A stretch of DNA of 24,084 nt from JAEZDP01 sp964430855 (GCA_964430855.1 CAYSHC010000057.1:1-24084); one strand, 5' to 3'; shown: positions 13,979 through 22,920, counted from the first letter of the stretch. The notes: a model not told the origin generated them from the sequence alone. Program-made: numbers and translations.

Positions 13979-16630
13979 ATGATTCCACGAACCATCCGCA
14001 CGCGCCTGCGCGTCCTCGCGCGCCATGCCGGAGGCGAGCAGGGCATCGCATTGCTCTCGGCGGTCATGGTGATGATGCTGATGTCGGCGCTCACCGCCGG
14101 CTTCGTCGCCGTCGTCATGTCCGACCAGCTGACAGGCGGGCTGAACCGCGACCAGACGCAGGCCTACGCGGCCGCCCATGCCGGCCTCGAGAAGCTCACC
14201 GCCGACCTCGGTGACCTGTTCATCGGCGGCAACTACAGCCCGGACGCGGCCACGCTCGCCGAGCTCGAGGCCGACCCGCCCGTCGTGCCGGGCTTCGTCT
14301 TCGAGGGCCCCGGCGGCAGCCCGGGCTACCGCGTGCAGGCCGAGCCGACGGTCACGCGCCAGATTCCGTCTGGGCCGTACCAGGGTCTGGTGGGCCTGGT
14401 CACGCCGTACTCCATCACCGTGACGGCGCGCTCGGCGGGCGGCGCGGAGGTACGGATGCGCCGCGAGATGCAGACGGTGGGCATCCCGGTGTTCCAGTTC
14501 GGCATCTTCTCGGAGAACGACCTGAGCTTCTTTGCCGGCCCCGACTTCAACTTCGGTGGCCGCGTGCACACGAACCAGAACCTGTTCCTCAAGCAGGACG
14601 GGACCGCACTGCTGACGCTGTCGGACCGCGTCACCGCGGTCGGGGAGGTGATCCGTGCCCGGCTGGCCAACGGCCAGACGACGCACAACGGCCGGGTGCG
14701 CGTGACGCTCGAGCCCGGCACGAACCTGTACCGGGAGCTCGGGGCGCAGAACTGCTCGATGGCCGCCTGCGAGGGCAGCGTCGTGGACGGCCCGGGCAGC
14801 GCGCTCAACGAGCCGGCCTGGACGAACCTCTCGGTGGGTACCTACAACCGGACGATCATGAACGGCCGCACCGGCGCGCGCCGCCTCGACCTGCCGCTCA
14901 TCAACGACGAGGCTGTGCCCGTCGACCTCATCCGGCGGCCCAACAGGTTCGCGCCGGATACGCCCGCCGTCGCGCAGCAGCGCTTCTTCTCGATGGCCAG
15001 CCTCCGGATTCTGCTGTCGGACACCCGCGACGACCTGATGCTGCTGCCGACGGTCAACGACGGCGTGGAGCCGATATCGCTCGAGAGCCTCACGCACCAG
15101 GCGGCGCTGCACGGCGGCGACGGCCTCCAGACGCGCGGCACGGCGCTCGGCATCCCGTATGCCGGCAACACGCTCGACGCGATGCCCCTCGCGCGTGGCG
15201 GCACGTCGAGCGAGTACAAGACCGGGACGGGCTCGCTCCTCGGCGGCTACATCAAGATCCAGCGGCAGTCGAGCGACGGCACGTGGAGTGACGTCACCTA
15301 CGAGATTCTCAAGCTGGGGTTCACGGGCCGACGGCTGTCCAACGGCACGCTCAACACCGTCGGCACCTGCACCGAGCCGAACCCGGACGCCGTCATCCGG
15401 CTGCAGCGCATCAAGGACACCGTCGGCAGCTGCACGACGACGACCGCCACGAACCTGTGGCCCAACGTGCTCTACGACGCGCGTGAGGGCGCACGTCGGG
15501 ACGACCCGTCGGCCTCGGGCAACCTGCCGCGGTTCGGCGGCGTGATGCACTACGTCGAGCTCGACGTCAACAACCTGCGGCGCTGGCTCGATGGCGAGAT
15601 CGGCACGACGGGCAACGCCGACACCATGCGCGAGACCGGCTACGTCGTGTATTTCTCGGACCGGCGGGGCAACAGGACGCTCGGGGCCGACGGCTTGCCC
15701 GCGGCACCCGGCGGAACGCCATGGGACCCCGGTGACGACATGGAGACGGGCGAGCTGGGGATGGAGGACATCATCAACCCCGCCTCGTCGACCAGCGCGT
15801 CGAACAACGTGCTCGACCCTGGCGAGGACGTCAACGGCAACGGCACGCTCGAGACCTACGGGAACGTGCCACGATCGGCCGTCGCGCACACGTTCGGGTC
15901 GCCGAACCTCTGGTCGCAGTTGCCGAACACGAGCCCCGGCGCAGCGGCAATCGCGCGCGCGAACCGCGCGATCTTCTTCCGCCGGGCACTGAAGGTGGTC
16001 AACGGCGCGCGCGGACAGCTGCCGGCGGTCGGCACCCAGGGGCTCACCATCGCGTCGGAGAACCCGGTGTACGTGGAAGGCAACTTCAACGCCTGCACGC
16101 CCGGCAACGCCCCGGGCACCTGTACCGAGCCCGGCGGCCCCTTCGGTCCCGTGGGCAACGGCCACGTCTCGGCCGCGATCATCGCCGACGCCGTGACGCT
16201 GCTGTCGTCGAACTGGAACGACATCCGGTCGTTCACCTCGCCGCACGCGCCAGGCGGGCGCCCGGCGACCACGACCTGGTACAGGTTCGGCGTCATCGCC
16301 GGCAAGGGCCTCAGCTTCACGCGCCCGACGAGCAACCCGTCAAACGACCACACCGACTTCGGCACCGACGGCGGGGCGCACAACTTCCTCCGCTTCCTCG
16401 AAAGCTGGGGCGGGCAGGCGCTCCACTACAGGGGCTCGATCATCAGCTTCTACACGAGCCGCCAGGCCGTGGGTGTCTACAAGTGCTGCGACGTCGTCTA
16501 CGGCGCCCCCGATCGCGGCTACCATTTCGACCAGGAGTTCCTGAACCCGCTCCTGCTGCCGCCGCGGACGCCGATGTTCCGCGACATCAACACGCTCACC
16601 TTCCGGCAGCTCCTGCGCCCGACGCAGTAG
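13979..16630 (+). CDS. Very large PilX/GspK-like minor pseudopilin (probable tip protein)
   Basis: 883 residues, against roughly 150-330 for ordinary PilX or GspK. The N-terminus has the basic leader ending EQG22, then mature IALLSAVMVMMLMSALTAGF. Position +5 is Ser, not Glu, which is usual for the tip-most GspK/PilX class. QTQAYAAAHAGLEKL matches the PilX post-helix segment. Residues about 175-205 (IFSENDLSFFAGPDFNFGGRVHTNQNLFL) resemble the DUF4900-type pilin domain. The remainder is beta-rich with many cysteines (NCSMAAC, GTCTEP, NACTPG, YKCC) and a DVNGNGTLE loop at D617. The ATG follows GAGGAG (13966-13971). No PilY1 gene follows; the large ectodomain may serve as the adhesive or sensing tip (inference). 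Confidence 0.87.
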   Translation: MIPRTIRTRLRVLARHAGGEQGIALLSAVMVMMLMSALTAGFVAVVMSDQLTGGLNRDQTQAYAAAHAGLEKLTADLGDLFIGGNYSPDAATLAELEADPPVVPGFVFEGPGGSPGYRVQAEPTVTRQIPSGPYQGLVGLVTPYSITVTARSAGGAEVRMRREMQTVGIPVFQFGIFSENDLSFFAGPDFNFGGRVHTNQNLFLKQDGTALLTLSDRVTAVGEVIRARLANGQTTHNGRVRVTLEPGTNLYRELGAQNCSMAACEGSVVDGPGSALNEPAWTNLSVGTYNRTIMNGRTGARRLDLPLINDEAVPVDLIRRPNRFAPDTPAVAQQRFFSMASLRILLSDTRDDLMLLPTVNDGVEPISLESLTHQAALHGGDGLQTRGTALGIPYAGNTLDAMPLARGGTSSEYKTGTGSLLGGYIKIQRQSSDGTWSDVTYEILKLGFTGRRLSNGTLNTVGTCTEPNPDAVIRLQRIKDTVGSCTTTTATNLWPNVLYDAREGARRDDPSASGNLPRFGGVMHYVELDVNNLRRWLDGEIGTTGNADTMRETGYVVYFSDRRGNRTLGADGLPAAPGGTPWDPGDDMETGELGMEDIINPASSTSASNNVLDPGEDVNGNGTLETYGNVPRSAVAHTFGSPNLWSQLPNTSPGAAAIARANRAIFFRRALKVVNGARGQLPAVGTQGLTIASENPVYVEGNFNACTPGNAPGTCTEPGGPFGPVGNGHVSAAIIADAVTLLSSNWNDIRSFTSPHAPGGRPATTTWYRFGVIAGKGLSFTRPTSNPSNDHTDFGTDGGAHNFLRFLESWGGQALHYRGSIISFYTSRQAVGVYKCCDVVYGAPDRGYHFDQEFLNPLLLPPRTPMFRDINTLTFRQLLRPTQ

Positions 16631-16655
16631 GGCGCAGGCTCCGTCCCTCGCGTCC

Positions 16656-19214
16656 TCACCCGATGGGATCTCCCGGCGGCGCCGGCAGCGGCCTCGGGGG
16701 GGTGACCGTGGCCTCGGGCCGGCGAAGGAACCGCTCGATGTCGGCCTCGAGGGCAGCCTTGTGCGCGCGCCATGCGGCGGCCGCGCCAGCGTCGGGCACG
16801 TCTGGCGCCGGCACCGCGGCGAGGCGTGTCAGCGCCGCTGTCGCCATCGCGCGGACATCGGCACTTGCCGACGCGTCGGACGCCAGGTCCATCAGCCGCC
16901 TCGCGTAGAGGGCCTGCACGGCCCGCCGCACGGCGCCCTCGAGCGTGTGGGCGGTTGACGGCGCCGGGCGGACGGCCTCGTGCAGCGCGTCGAGCACCTC
17001 GTGGAAGCCAGGCGCGGCCGCGTCGCGCGCGTGCTGCTCGACGAGTCGTGCGGCACGCTGCGGGTTGAGCAGCAGCGAGATGGTGTGATCGGCAGCGACG
17101 GAGGCCACGCCCACCGCATCGAACGTCAAGCCGGTACGGCGGGGGAACAGCTCGGTGTTGAACCCGCCGAACGCGTCGCTGCGCGGCTGGAGCAGCGCCA
17201 GGATGCGCTCCGGAATCACCAGGACCTCGGGCGACAGCGTGCGCAGCACGGCGGCCAGCGCCGCGCGCTGCACGGCCGGCTCGACGGCGCGCGGCGTCTC
17301 CGGCAGCGTCGACTGGCCGTGGCGCGCCGCATAGGTGTAGTGGACGCCGCCGACCGACTTCACCGTGGCCTGCACCTGGTAGCGGTGGTGCAGGTACAGC
17401 GGCAGGAACGTCTGCTCGAGGAAGCTCAGCGAGGCGCCGTCGCGGATGCTGTGCAGGCCGAACCGGTCCATCGCGATCCGGCGCACCTCGAGCTCGTGGG
17501 CGAGCTGTGCGACGGGGTCGGCGCCGTTGTCCCACAGGTGCGCGAGCGGGTGGGCCGCCCCGGCGGGCCTGGCGTCGGCGTCGCTGACATAGAGCATGCC
17601 GGCGGCGACGCCCTCCTCGACGATGCGCCGCAGCTCGGCAGCCTCGTCCGCGCCGTCGGGAAACTGCGAGTACGCGTAACGGGCGGCGAACACGTCGAAC
17701 GGCCCGACGCCGACGCCGTACGCGTCGGAGAGGTCGATGGCGCCGTTGACGATGCGCGTCAGCGGCACGGGGTAGTCCATCACCGACGCGCGTCCATAGG
17801 TGCTGGCGGCGAAGTTGTGCGCGAAGCCGAGCGTGTGGCCGACCTCGTGCGCCGAGAGCTGCCGGATGCGCGCCAGGGCCATCGACTCGATGTCGGCCTC
17901 CGGCGACGCCTGCGCCAGGTATTCGCCGCCAGGAATGGCGGCGGCCTCGCACTGCAGCTGGCCCGGCGGGTCGTCACCGCCGGCCACGCGGCTGCCGCCC
18001 GCGAGGCCGGTCCCGAGCATCACGTCCTGCCTGACGCGCAGCGAGCCAAGGCTCACGTTGCCCTTCAGGATCTGCCCGGTGCGCGGGTCCACGACACTGG
18101 CGCCGTAGGACCAGCCCCGCGTCGAGCGGTGCACCCAGTGAATCATGTTGTAGCGGAGGTCCATCGGGTCGGCGTCGGCGGGGAGGACCTCGACGCGGAA
18201 CGCGTTGCGGAACCCGGCGGCCTCGAACGCGGCGGCCCACCAGCGCGCCCCCTCGAGGAGCGCCGACCGGATCGGCTCCGGCGTGCCGTTGTCCACGTAG
18301 TAGACGATGGGCTCGACCGCCTCGCTCACCGGCGCCGACGGATCGCGCTTCTCGAGGTGGTGGCGAATCACCCAGTGCTTCTCGATCGGCTCGGTCACCG
18401 GCGAGGCGTAGTCGTGGAACATCATGTCGATCACGCCAACGCGAGGGTCGGCCACGCGGGGCCTGTAGCGGTGGGTCGACAGGTCGGGCAGCTCGACGAA
18501 CGAATGGTGCTGGCGTACCGTCACGGCCACGGCCGTCGGCGTCACCTGGCTGACGAGCGGCCCGGGCTCGCCGTCGGTGACGAGCGTGACGATGGCTTCC
18601 ACCTCGGTGTTCTTCGGGAAGGCCTTCGTGCGCGGCAGGTGGATGGCCGAGCGGTTCGGGTCGAGCCGGTAGGCGCCCTGGTTCGCGCGGCGCAGCCGCG
18701 GGCCCACGCCGTGCGCGTCGCGGACGAACAGGTCGGTGGCGTCCACGACGACACGCCCGTCGGTCTCGGCCTCGACGCTGAACCCCCACAGCACCGACCG
18801 CGCGAAGGAGTCGGCCACCGCCTGCCGCTCGGCGGGATCGTCCGACAACGCACGGAACCGGTAGTTCGACTCCACCATCAGGACGCGTGGCCCGACGCGA
18901 TGGAACCTCACCACGTGCGTGCCGCCAAGCTGCCCGCGATCGAGGCCCACGGGGTTCGAGCCGAGGCCCGCGGGCAGCGACACCACGTAGAGCAGCTCTT
19001 CGTCGAACCTGCCGATCTCGAGGAGCAGGCGTCCTGCCGCGGCGTCCCAGTACATCGGGATGAACCCGTCGAGCCTGGCCAGGCCCGCGGTCCGTTCGCT
19101 GATCGACTTGATGGCCGGTGCCGGTGCGCCCGATGGGGGACGCTGCCCCGCGGCCGGTGACGCTGCCGCAGCCACGGCAAGCAGCGAGAGGACGAGAGTC
19201 ACTCGTGTGCGCAT
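16656..19214 (-). CDS. Secreted zinc-dependent metalloprotease (DUF5117/DUF4953-type, metzincin motif)
   Basis: 852 residues. A signal peptide (MRTRVTLVLSLLAVAAAASP, cleavage near G23) exports it. The extended zinc motif is HEVGHTLGFAH (H456, E457, H460, H466), followed by a Met-turn SVMDYP (M479), so the catalytic core is metzincin-like. The N-terminal ~330 residues, with FDEELLYVVSLPAGLGSNPVGLDRGQLGG and FLPRT-like strands, match the DUF5117 region preceding such peptidases. WVHRSTRGWSYGASVVDPRTGQILKG (near 365-390) and the C-terminal helical region fit the same family. It probably degrades extracellular or periplasmic protein. ATG 19214 was chosen because it begins the signal peptide; a longer frame to 19439 has no signal and runs into the amidase. 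No Shine-Dalgarno is obvious. Confidence 0.92.
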   Translation of the reverse strand: MRTRVTLVLSLLAVAAAASPAAGQRPPSGAPAPAIKSISERTAGLARLDGFIPMYWDAAAGRLLLEIGRFDEELLYVVSLPAGLGSNPVGLDRGQLGGTHVVRFHRVGPRVLMVESNYRFRALSDDPAERQAVADSFARSVLWGFSVEAETDGRVVVDATDLFVRDAHGVGPRLRRANQGAYRLDPNRSAIHLPRTKAFPKNTEVEAIVTLVTDGEPGPLVSQVTPTAVAVTVRQHHSFVELPDLSTHRYRPRVADPRVGVIDMMFHDYASPVTEPIEKHWVIRHHLEKRDPSAPVSEAVEPIVYYVDNGTPEPIRSALLEGARWWAAAFEAAGFRNAFRVEVLPADADPMDLRYNMIHWVHRSTRGWSYGASVVDPRTGQILKGNVSLGSLRVRQDVMLGTGLAGGSRVAGGDDPPGQLQCEAAAIPGGEYLAQASPEADIESMALARIRQLSAHEVGHTLGFAHNFAASTYGRASVMDYPVPLTRIVNGAIDLSDAYGVGVGPFDVFAARYAYSQFPDGADEAAELRRIVEEGVAAGMLYVSDADARPAGAAHPLAHLWDNGADPVAQLAHELEVRRIAMDRFGLHSIRDGASLSFLEQTFLPLYLHHRYQVQATVKSVGGVHYTYAARHGQSTLPETPRAVEPAVQRAALAAVLRTLSPEVLVIPERILALLQPRSDAFGGFNTELFPRRTGLTFDAVGVASVAADHTISLLLNPQRAARLVEQHARDAAAPGFHEVLDALHEAVRPAPSTAHTLEGAVRRAVQALYARRLMDLASDASASADVRAMATAALTRLAAVPAPDVPDAGAAAAWRAHKAALEADIERFLRRPEATVTPPRPLPAPPGDPIG

Positions 19215-19241
19215 ATGGAATCTGGCGGGGAAAGCGCGGCG

Positions 19242-19251
19242 ATTGTAACAT
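19242..19251. promoter_or_regulatory. Overlapping divergent -10-like boxes between protease and amidase
   Basis: In the 44-bp gap between the two start codons, TACAAT reads on the minus strand (19247-19242, five of six consensus bases) toward the protease. TAACAT reads on the plus strand (19246-19251) toward the amidase and ends 7 bases before its ATG, which lacks a Shine-Dalgarno. This is the arrangement expected of a leaderless transcript. No convincing -35 boxes are seen on either side. Confidence 0.35.
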
Positions 19252-19258
19252 CCGCCGC

Positions 19259-20848
19259 ATGGAGCGGCGCGACTTCCTCCAGCGCACGGCCCTTGCCGGC
19301 GCTGCGGCCCTGACGCCACGATCGGCCCACGCGGCGCAGTCCCGGGTCCCGGCGTTCGCCTTCGAGGAGTCGACGATAGCCACGCTCCAGGAACGCATGG
19401 CGGAAGGTGCGCTGACGGCGCGCCAGCTGACCGAGGCATACCTTGCGCGCATCGCCGCCGTCGACAGGTCGGGGCCGCGCCTCAACAGCGTGATCGAGGT
19501 GAATCCCGACGCCCTCGCGATGGCCGAGGCCTGCGACAGGGAACGCACGGCGGGCAGGGTGCGCGGGCCGCTGCACGGCGTCCCCGTCCTCATCAAGGAC
19601 AACATCGACACCGCCGACCGCATGAAGACGACGGCAGGTTCGCTGGCGCTGGTGGACGCACGGCCGCCGCGCGACGCGTTCATCGTGGAGCGCCTCCGCG
19701 AGGCCGGCGCGGTGCTGCTCGGCAAGACCAACCTGAGCGAGTGGGCGAACTTCCGCTCGAGCGACTCGACAAGCGGGTGGAGCGCGCGCGGTGGCCTCAC
19801 GCGCAACCCCTATGCCCTCGACAGGAACGCCTGCGGCTCCAGCACCGGATCCGGCGTGGCCGTCTCGGCGAACCTGTGCGCGGTGGCCATCGGCACCGAG
19901 ACCGACGGCTCGATCATCTGCCCGTCGTCACGCAACGGCATCGTCGGGATCAAGCCGACGGTCGGCCTCTGGAGCCGCAGCGGCATCATCCCCATCTCGG
20001 CGACGCAGGACACGGCAGGGCCCATGGCGCGCACGGTGGCCGATGCGGCAGCGCTGCTCGGGCCGCTGACGGGCGTCGACCCGCGCGACGCCGCTACACG
20101 CGGCCAGAAGGCGCTGCGCGACTACCGCCACTGCCTGCGCGTGGACGGCCTGGCAGGCCGCCGTGTGGGCGTGCTGCGCAACTACATGGGATACAACGCG
20201 CGCGTCGACGCGATCGTGGAGGAGGCGATCGCCGCGATCCGCGCGGCAGGCGCGGAGGTTGTCGATCCCGCGGACCTGCCGACGCGTGGGCAGCTCGGAC
20301 AGCCGGAATTCGAGGTGATGCTGTACGAGTTCAAGGACGGCATCAACGCGTACCTGCGCTCGCTCGGCGACGCGTCGCCGATGAAGTCGCTGGCCGACCT
20401 GATCGCGTTCAACGAGGCGAACGCGAGCCGGGAGATGCCGTACTTCGGCCAGGACACCTTCATTCGCGCGCAGGAGAAGGGCCCGCTTTCGGACAAGGCC
20501 TACCTCGAGGCGAAGGAGCGGGCGCGGCGGCTGTCGCGCGACGAGGGGCTCGACACGGTGTTCCGCACGCATCGTGTGGACGCGCTCGTCGCGCCGAGCG
20601 GCGGCCCGGCGGGGCTCACCGACCTGGTCAACGGTGACTACTCGACGGGAGGCTCGTCGCAGCCCGCGGCGGTGGCGGGCTATCCGAGCGTCACGGTGCC
20701 CGCCGGCTTCGTGATGGGGCTGCCTGTGGGTGTGTCGTTCATCGGCCCGGCGTGGTCCGAAGAGACGCTGATCGCGATGGCCTACGCCTACGAGCAGGCC
20801 ACCAACGCACGACGGGCGCCGCGGTTCCTGCCCACGGCGCCCGTCTGA
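19259..20848 (+). CDS. Tat-exported amidase (amidase signature family)
   Basis: 529 residues. The N-terminus has a twin-arginine motif (R3-R4-D-F-L), a hydrophobic stretch and AHA (23-25) before the mature protein, so it should be exported folded. The Ser-cisSer-Lys triad is visible: K113 in VLIKDNID, cis-Ser S194 in GSSTGSG, and nucleophile S218 in TETDGSIICPS. The 24-residue spacing of the two serines is that of fatty acid amide hydrolase and peptide amidase. It hydrolyses a C-N amide bond; the substrate is not readable, and GatA is unlikely given the export signal and the absence of gatB/gatC. It is divergent from the zinc protease and convergent with the lipoprotein at 20871. Confidence 0.93.
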   Translation: MERRDFLQRTALAGAAALTPRSAHAAQSRVPAFAFEESTIATLQERMAEGALTARQLTEAYLARIAAVDRSGPRLNSVIEVNPDALAMAEACDRERTAGRVRGPLHGVPVLIKDNIDTADRMKTTAGSLALVDARPPRDAFIVERLREAGAVLLGKTNLSEWANFRSSDSTSGWSARGGLTRNPYALDRNACGSSTGSGVAVSANLCAVAIGTETDGSIICPSSRNGIVGIKPTVGLWSRSGIIPISATQDTAGPMARTVADAAALLGPLTGVDPRDAATRGQKALRDYRHCLRVDGLAGRRVGVLRNYMGYNARVDAIVEEAIAAIRAAGAEVVDPADLPTRGQLGQPEFEVMLYEFKDGINAYLRSLGDASPMKSLADLIAFNEANASREMPYFGQDTFIRAQEKGPLSDKAYLEAKERARRLSRDEGLDTVFRTHRVDALVAPSGGPAGLTDLVNGDYSTGGSSQPAAVAGYPSVTVPAGFVMGLPVGVSFIGPAWSEETLIAMAYAYEQATNARRAPRFLPTAPV

Positions 20849-20851
20849 CGA

Positions 20852-20865
20852 CCGGATCGATCCGG
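20852..20865. terminator. 14-bp perfect palindrome between convergent genes
   Basis: CCGGATCGATCCGG is fully self-complementary and occupies most of the 22-bp gap between the amidase stop and the lipoprotein stop. It could act as a bidirectional 3' structure, but the stem would need a tight loop and there is no T-tract. A protein-binding palindrome is the alternative. Confidence 0.3.
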
Positions 20866-20870
20866 CCCGC

Positions 20871-21689
20871 CTACTTGAACTCGACCTCGAGCGGATCGAC
20901 TTCGTTGAGCTTGAACCCCTTCACGCCGCCGAATGCCGCACGCACCTCGTCGAGCGACGGGTTCTTGCCGAGCTTCTCGAGCTTCTCGAGGCCTGCCGGA
21001 TCGGCGAAGAGCTCGCCGAACGCGATGTCGAGGATGGTGATCTTCTGGCCCTCGACGTGTGTCGCGTTGGTGCGCACGAGTTCACCCTGCGGCTCGACGG
21101 AGACGGCCACGCGCATGTCCTTGAACATGGGCGCGAACATGCCCAGCATCTCCTTCGGCATGTCGCCGAAGGGGCTGGCCTCGCCCTCGGCAGGCGTGTC
21201 GGCCGCGGGAGGCGCGTCGTCGTGGCCGAACAGCTTGAACGAGAGCAGCGAGGAACCGCCGCGCTTCTGCATCGACATCTCGAGCGACCGCGCGTTCGAC
21301 GACGCCTCGGCGCCGTCGCCGGCGTCGATATCGGGCGACGTGCTGACGCTCAGCTTGTTGAAGTCCGTGAAGCTGTAGATCGCCTTCACGCCCTTCATCT
21401 CGCCCTGCGTCACCGGCGTGCTCGACACGTACGTCACGCCTTCGCCGAGCTTGGCCGCGTCGGCCCGCAGCCGCTCCTCGCTGAACATCGCATCGGCCGA
21501 CGGTGCGGCACCGCCGTCGGGCGACTCGCCCATCATCGTCAGCATTCCCATCGCCGACGAGTTGACGAGCGTCGTCTGCTCGATGATGCCCGTGCCGTCC
21601 GGCTTCACCTTGATGTTGGAGTCGACCGACAGGCACCCGGCCGTCACCGCCGCGGTCGCCAGCACCGCCACAACCCGAAGCATTCGCAT
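20871..21689 (-). CDS. Lipoprotein of unassigned function
   Basis: 272 residues. The N-terminus MRMLRVVAVLATAAVTAGC carries a lipobox (TAGC, C19), so the mature protein should be membrane-anchored in the envelope. The next segment, SNIKVKPDGTGIIEQTTLVN, is a beta-hairpin-like start seen in secreted proteins with a K-x-DG-x-G pattern. The middle is acidic and Ala/Ser-rich (about 110-170 and 190-215), and the C-terminus is LEKLEKLGKNPSLDEVRAAFGGVKGF. I recognise no enzyme motif. ATG 21689 is preceded by GGGAGA at about 6 bases and gives a correct signal; the ATG two codons on is an alternative. A longer frame to 21902 lacks a signal and would overlap the aminotransferase on the other strand. 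Confidence 0.85.
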   Translation of the reverse strand: MRMLRVVAVLATAAVTAGCLSVDSNIKVKPDGTGIIEQTTLVNSSAMGMLTMMGESPDGGAAPSADAMFSEERLRADAAKLGEGVTYVSSTPVTQGEMKGVKAIYSFTDFNKLSVSTSPDIDAGDGAEASSNARSLEMSMQKRGGSSLLSFKLFGHDDAPPAADTPAEGEASPFGDMPKEMLGMFAPMFKDMRVAVSVEPQGELVRTNATHVEGQKITILDIAFGELFADPAGLEKLEKLGKNPSLDEVRAAFGGVKGFKLNEVDPLEVEFK

Positions 21690-21699
21690 GATGGTCTCC

Positions 21700-21718
21700 C
21701 GGGCCGTCCGCCGGCCCG
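21700..21718 (-). promoter_or_regulatory. Inverted repeat next to the lipoprotein ribosome-binding site
   Basis: CGGGCCG (21700-21706) and CGGCCCG (21712-21718) form a perfect 7-bp stem with a 5-base loop. On the minus strand it touches the GGGAGA Shine-Dalgarno (21700-21695) of the lipoprotein gene, within the 64-bp gap to the divergent aminotransferase. It could be an operator or an RNA hairpin affecting translation. Confidence 0.32.
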
Positions 21719-21753
21719 CACTCGCGCCCGATGATAAGCTGCCTCGGGGGTCC

Positions 21754-22920
21754 ATGTTTTCCGCCCGCCTGCCCGAGTCGGTCGCGCCGACGCCGCTGTC
21801 AGCACGAATGGACGAGGCGAGGCGCCTGGGTCGCATCCGCAGCGACCTCACGCTGTCGAACCCGACGGCGGCGGGCATCTTGTATCCCGAAACGCTCGCC
21901 ACTGCGTGGTCGAACGTCGCCTCGCTGCGCTACGACCCGCAGAGCCTCGGCCTTCGAGCGGCCCGCGAAGCCGTGGCGGCCGCCGCCGCTGACAGCGCGT
22001 GGCGTTCCGACCCGGATCGCCTGGTGCTCACGGCGAGCACCAGTGAAGCCTACGCCTTCCTGTTCAAGCTGCTCTGCGATCCCGGCGACAACGTCCTGAT
22101 CCCGGCGCCGAGCTATCCGCTGCTCGACCACCTCGCTGCCCTGGACGGCGTGGCGGTGGCGCACTACCCGCTGCACGACGCCGGACGCTGGACCTTCGAC
22201 GTCGGCGCGCTCGATGCGGCCGTCACGCCGCGCACGCGCGCCATCGTCGTGGTCGCGCCGAACAACCCGACGGGGTCCGTCCCGGACCCCGAGGAGTGGG
22301 CGGCGGTCGAAAAGATCTGCAGCCAGCGGGACCTCGCGCTCGTCGTGGACGAGGTGTTCGCGCCGTACAGGTTCGACGGGCCGCCAGGCAGCGGCGCGCC
22401 GGCGGAGGTCTCGTGCCTGCGCTTCCGCCTGAACGGCCTGTCGAAGCTCGTGGGGCTTCCGCAGGCCAAGCTCGGCTGGCTGGCGGTCGACGGCCCCGAC
22501 GCGCTGGCGTCGGACGCCATGACACGGCTCGAGATCATCGCCGACACGTACCTGTCGGTGTCCACGGCGGTGCAGCATGCGCTGCCGGTGCTGCTCGAGG
22601 AGGGCCGGGGCGTTCGCCAGGCCATCCAGGCGCGCGTCAGCGGAAATCTCGCCACGCTCGTGGATCGGTTCGCCCGCGAGGACGCGCTCTCGGTGCGCGT
22701 GCCGCAGGGCGGGTGGTCGGCCGTGGTCCGCACGGCGCGGCCCGAGACGCCGGACGCGCTGGCCGATGCGCTGCTGGCCGAGGGTGTGCTCGTCTACCCC
22801 GGCTACTTCTTCGACTTCGCCCATGACGGCTACCTCGCCGTCAGCCTCCTCACGCCGCCGGACGCCTTTGCCGCCGGGCTCGACGCGATCGCCTCGGTGT
22901 CGGCCTGCGTGGCACGATGA
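21754..22920 (+). CDS. PLP-dependent class I/II aminotransferase (fold type I)
   Basis: 388 residues. Motifs in order: LRYDPQSLGLRAAREAVA near 65-80; LTASTSEAYAFLFKLLCDPGDNVLIPAPSYP, the cofactor-phosphate loop and substrate region; APNNPTG (N170-G174 region); VVDEVFAPYRF, with the pyridine-N aspartate; and SKLVGLPQAKLGW, where K231 should bind PLP as a Schiff base. The C-terminal domain with LPQGGWSAVVR and LVYPGYFFDF fits. It transfers amino groups between an amino acid and a 2-oxo acid; specificity (aromatic, aspartate or other) is not determinable. ATG 21754 has a GGGGG run (21746-21750) closely upstream. The stop overlaps the malQ start by 4 bp (ATGA), so the two are co-expressed. Confidence 0.92.
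   Translation: MFSARLPESVAPTPLSARMDEARRLGRIRSDLTLSNPTAAGILYPETLATAWSNVASLRYDPQSLGLRAAREAVAAAAADSAWRSDPDRLVLTASTSEAYAFLFKLLCDPGDNVLIPAPSYPLLDHLAALDGVAVAHYPLHDAGRWTFDVGALDAAVTPRTRAIVVVAPNNPTGSVPDPEEWAAVEKICSQRDLALVVDEVFAPYRFDGPPGSGAPAEVSCLRFRLNGLSKLVGLPQAKLGWLAVDGPDALASDAMTRLEIIADTYLSVSTAVQHALPVLLEEGRGVRQAIQARVSGNLATLVDRFAREDALSVRVPQGGWSAVVRTARPETPDALADALLAEGVLVYPGYFFDFAHDGYLAVSLLTPPDAFAAGLDAIASVSACVAR

Noticed and set aside
16631..16655. A PilY1 or major pilin gene after the minor pilins
   Set aside because: Only 25 bp separate the PilX-like stop from the convergent zinc protease stop.
19259..20848. GatA subunit of the amidotransferase
   Set aside because: A Tat-type signal and the lack of neighbouring gatB or gatC argue for an exported amidase.
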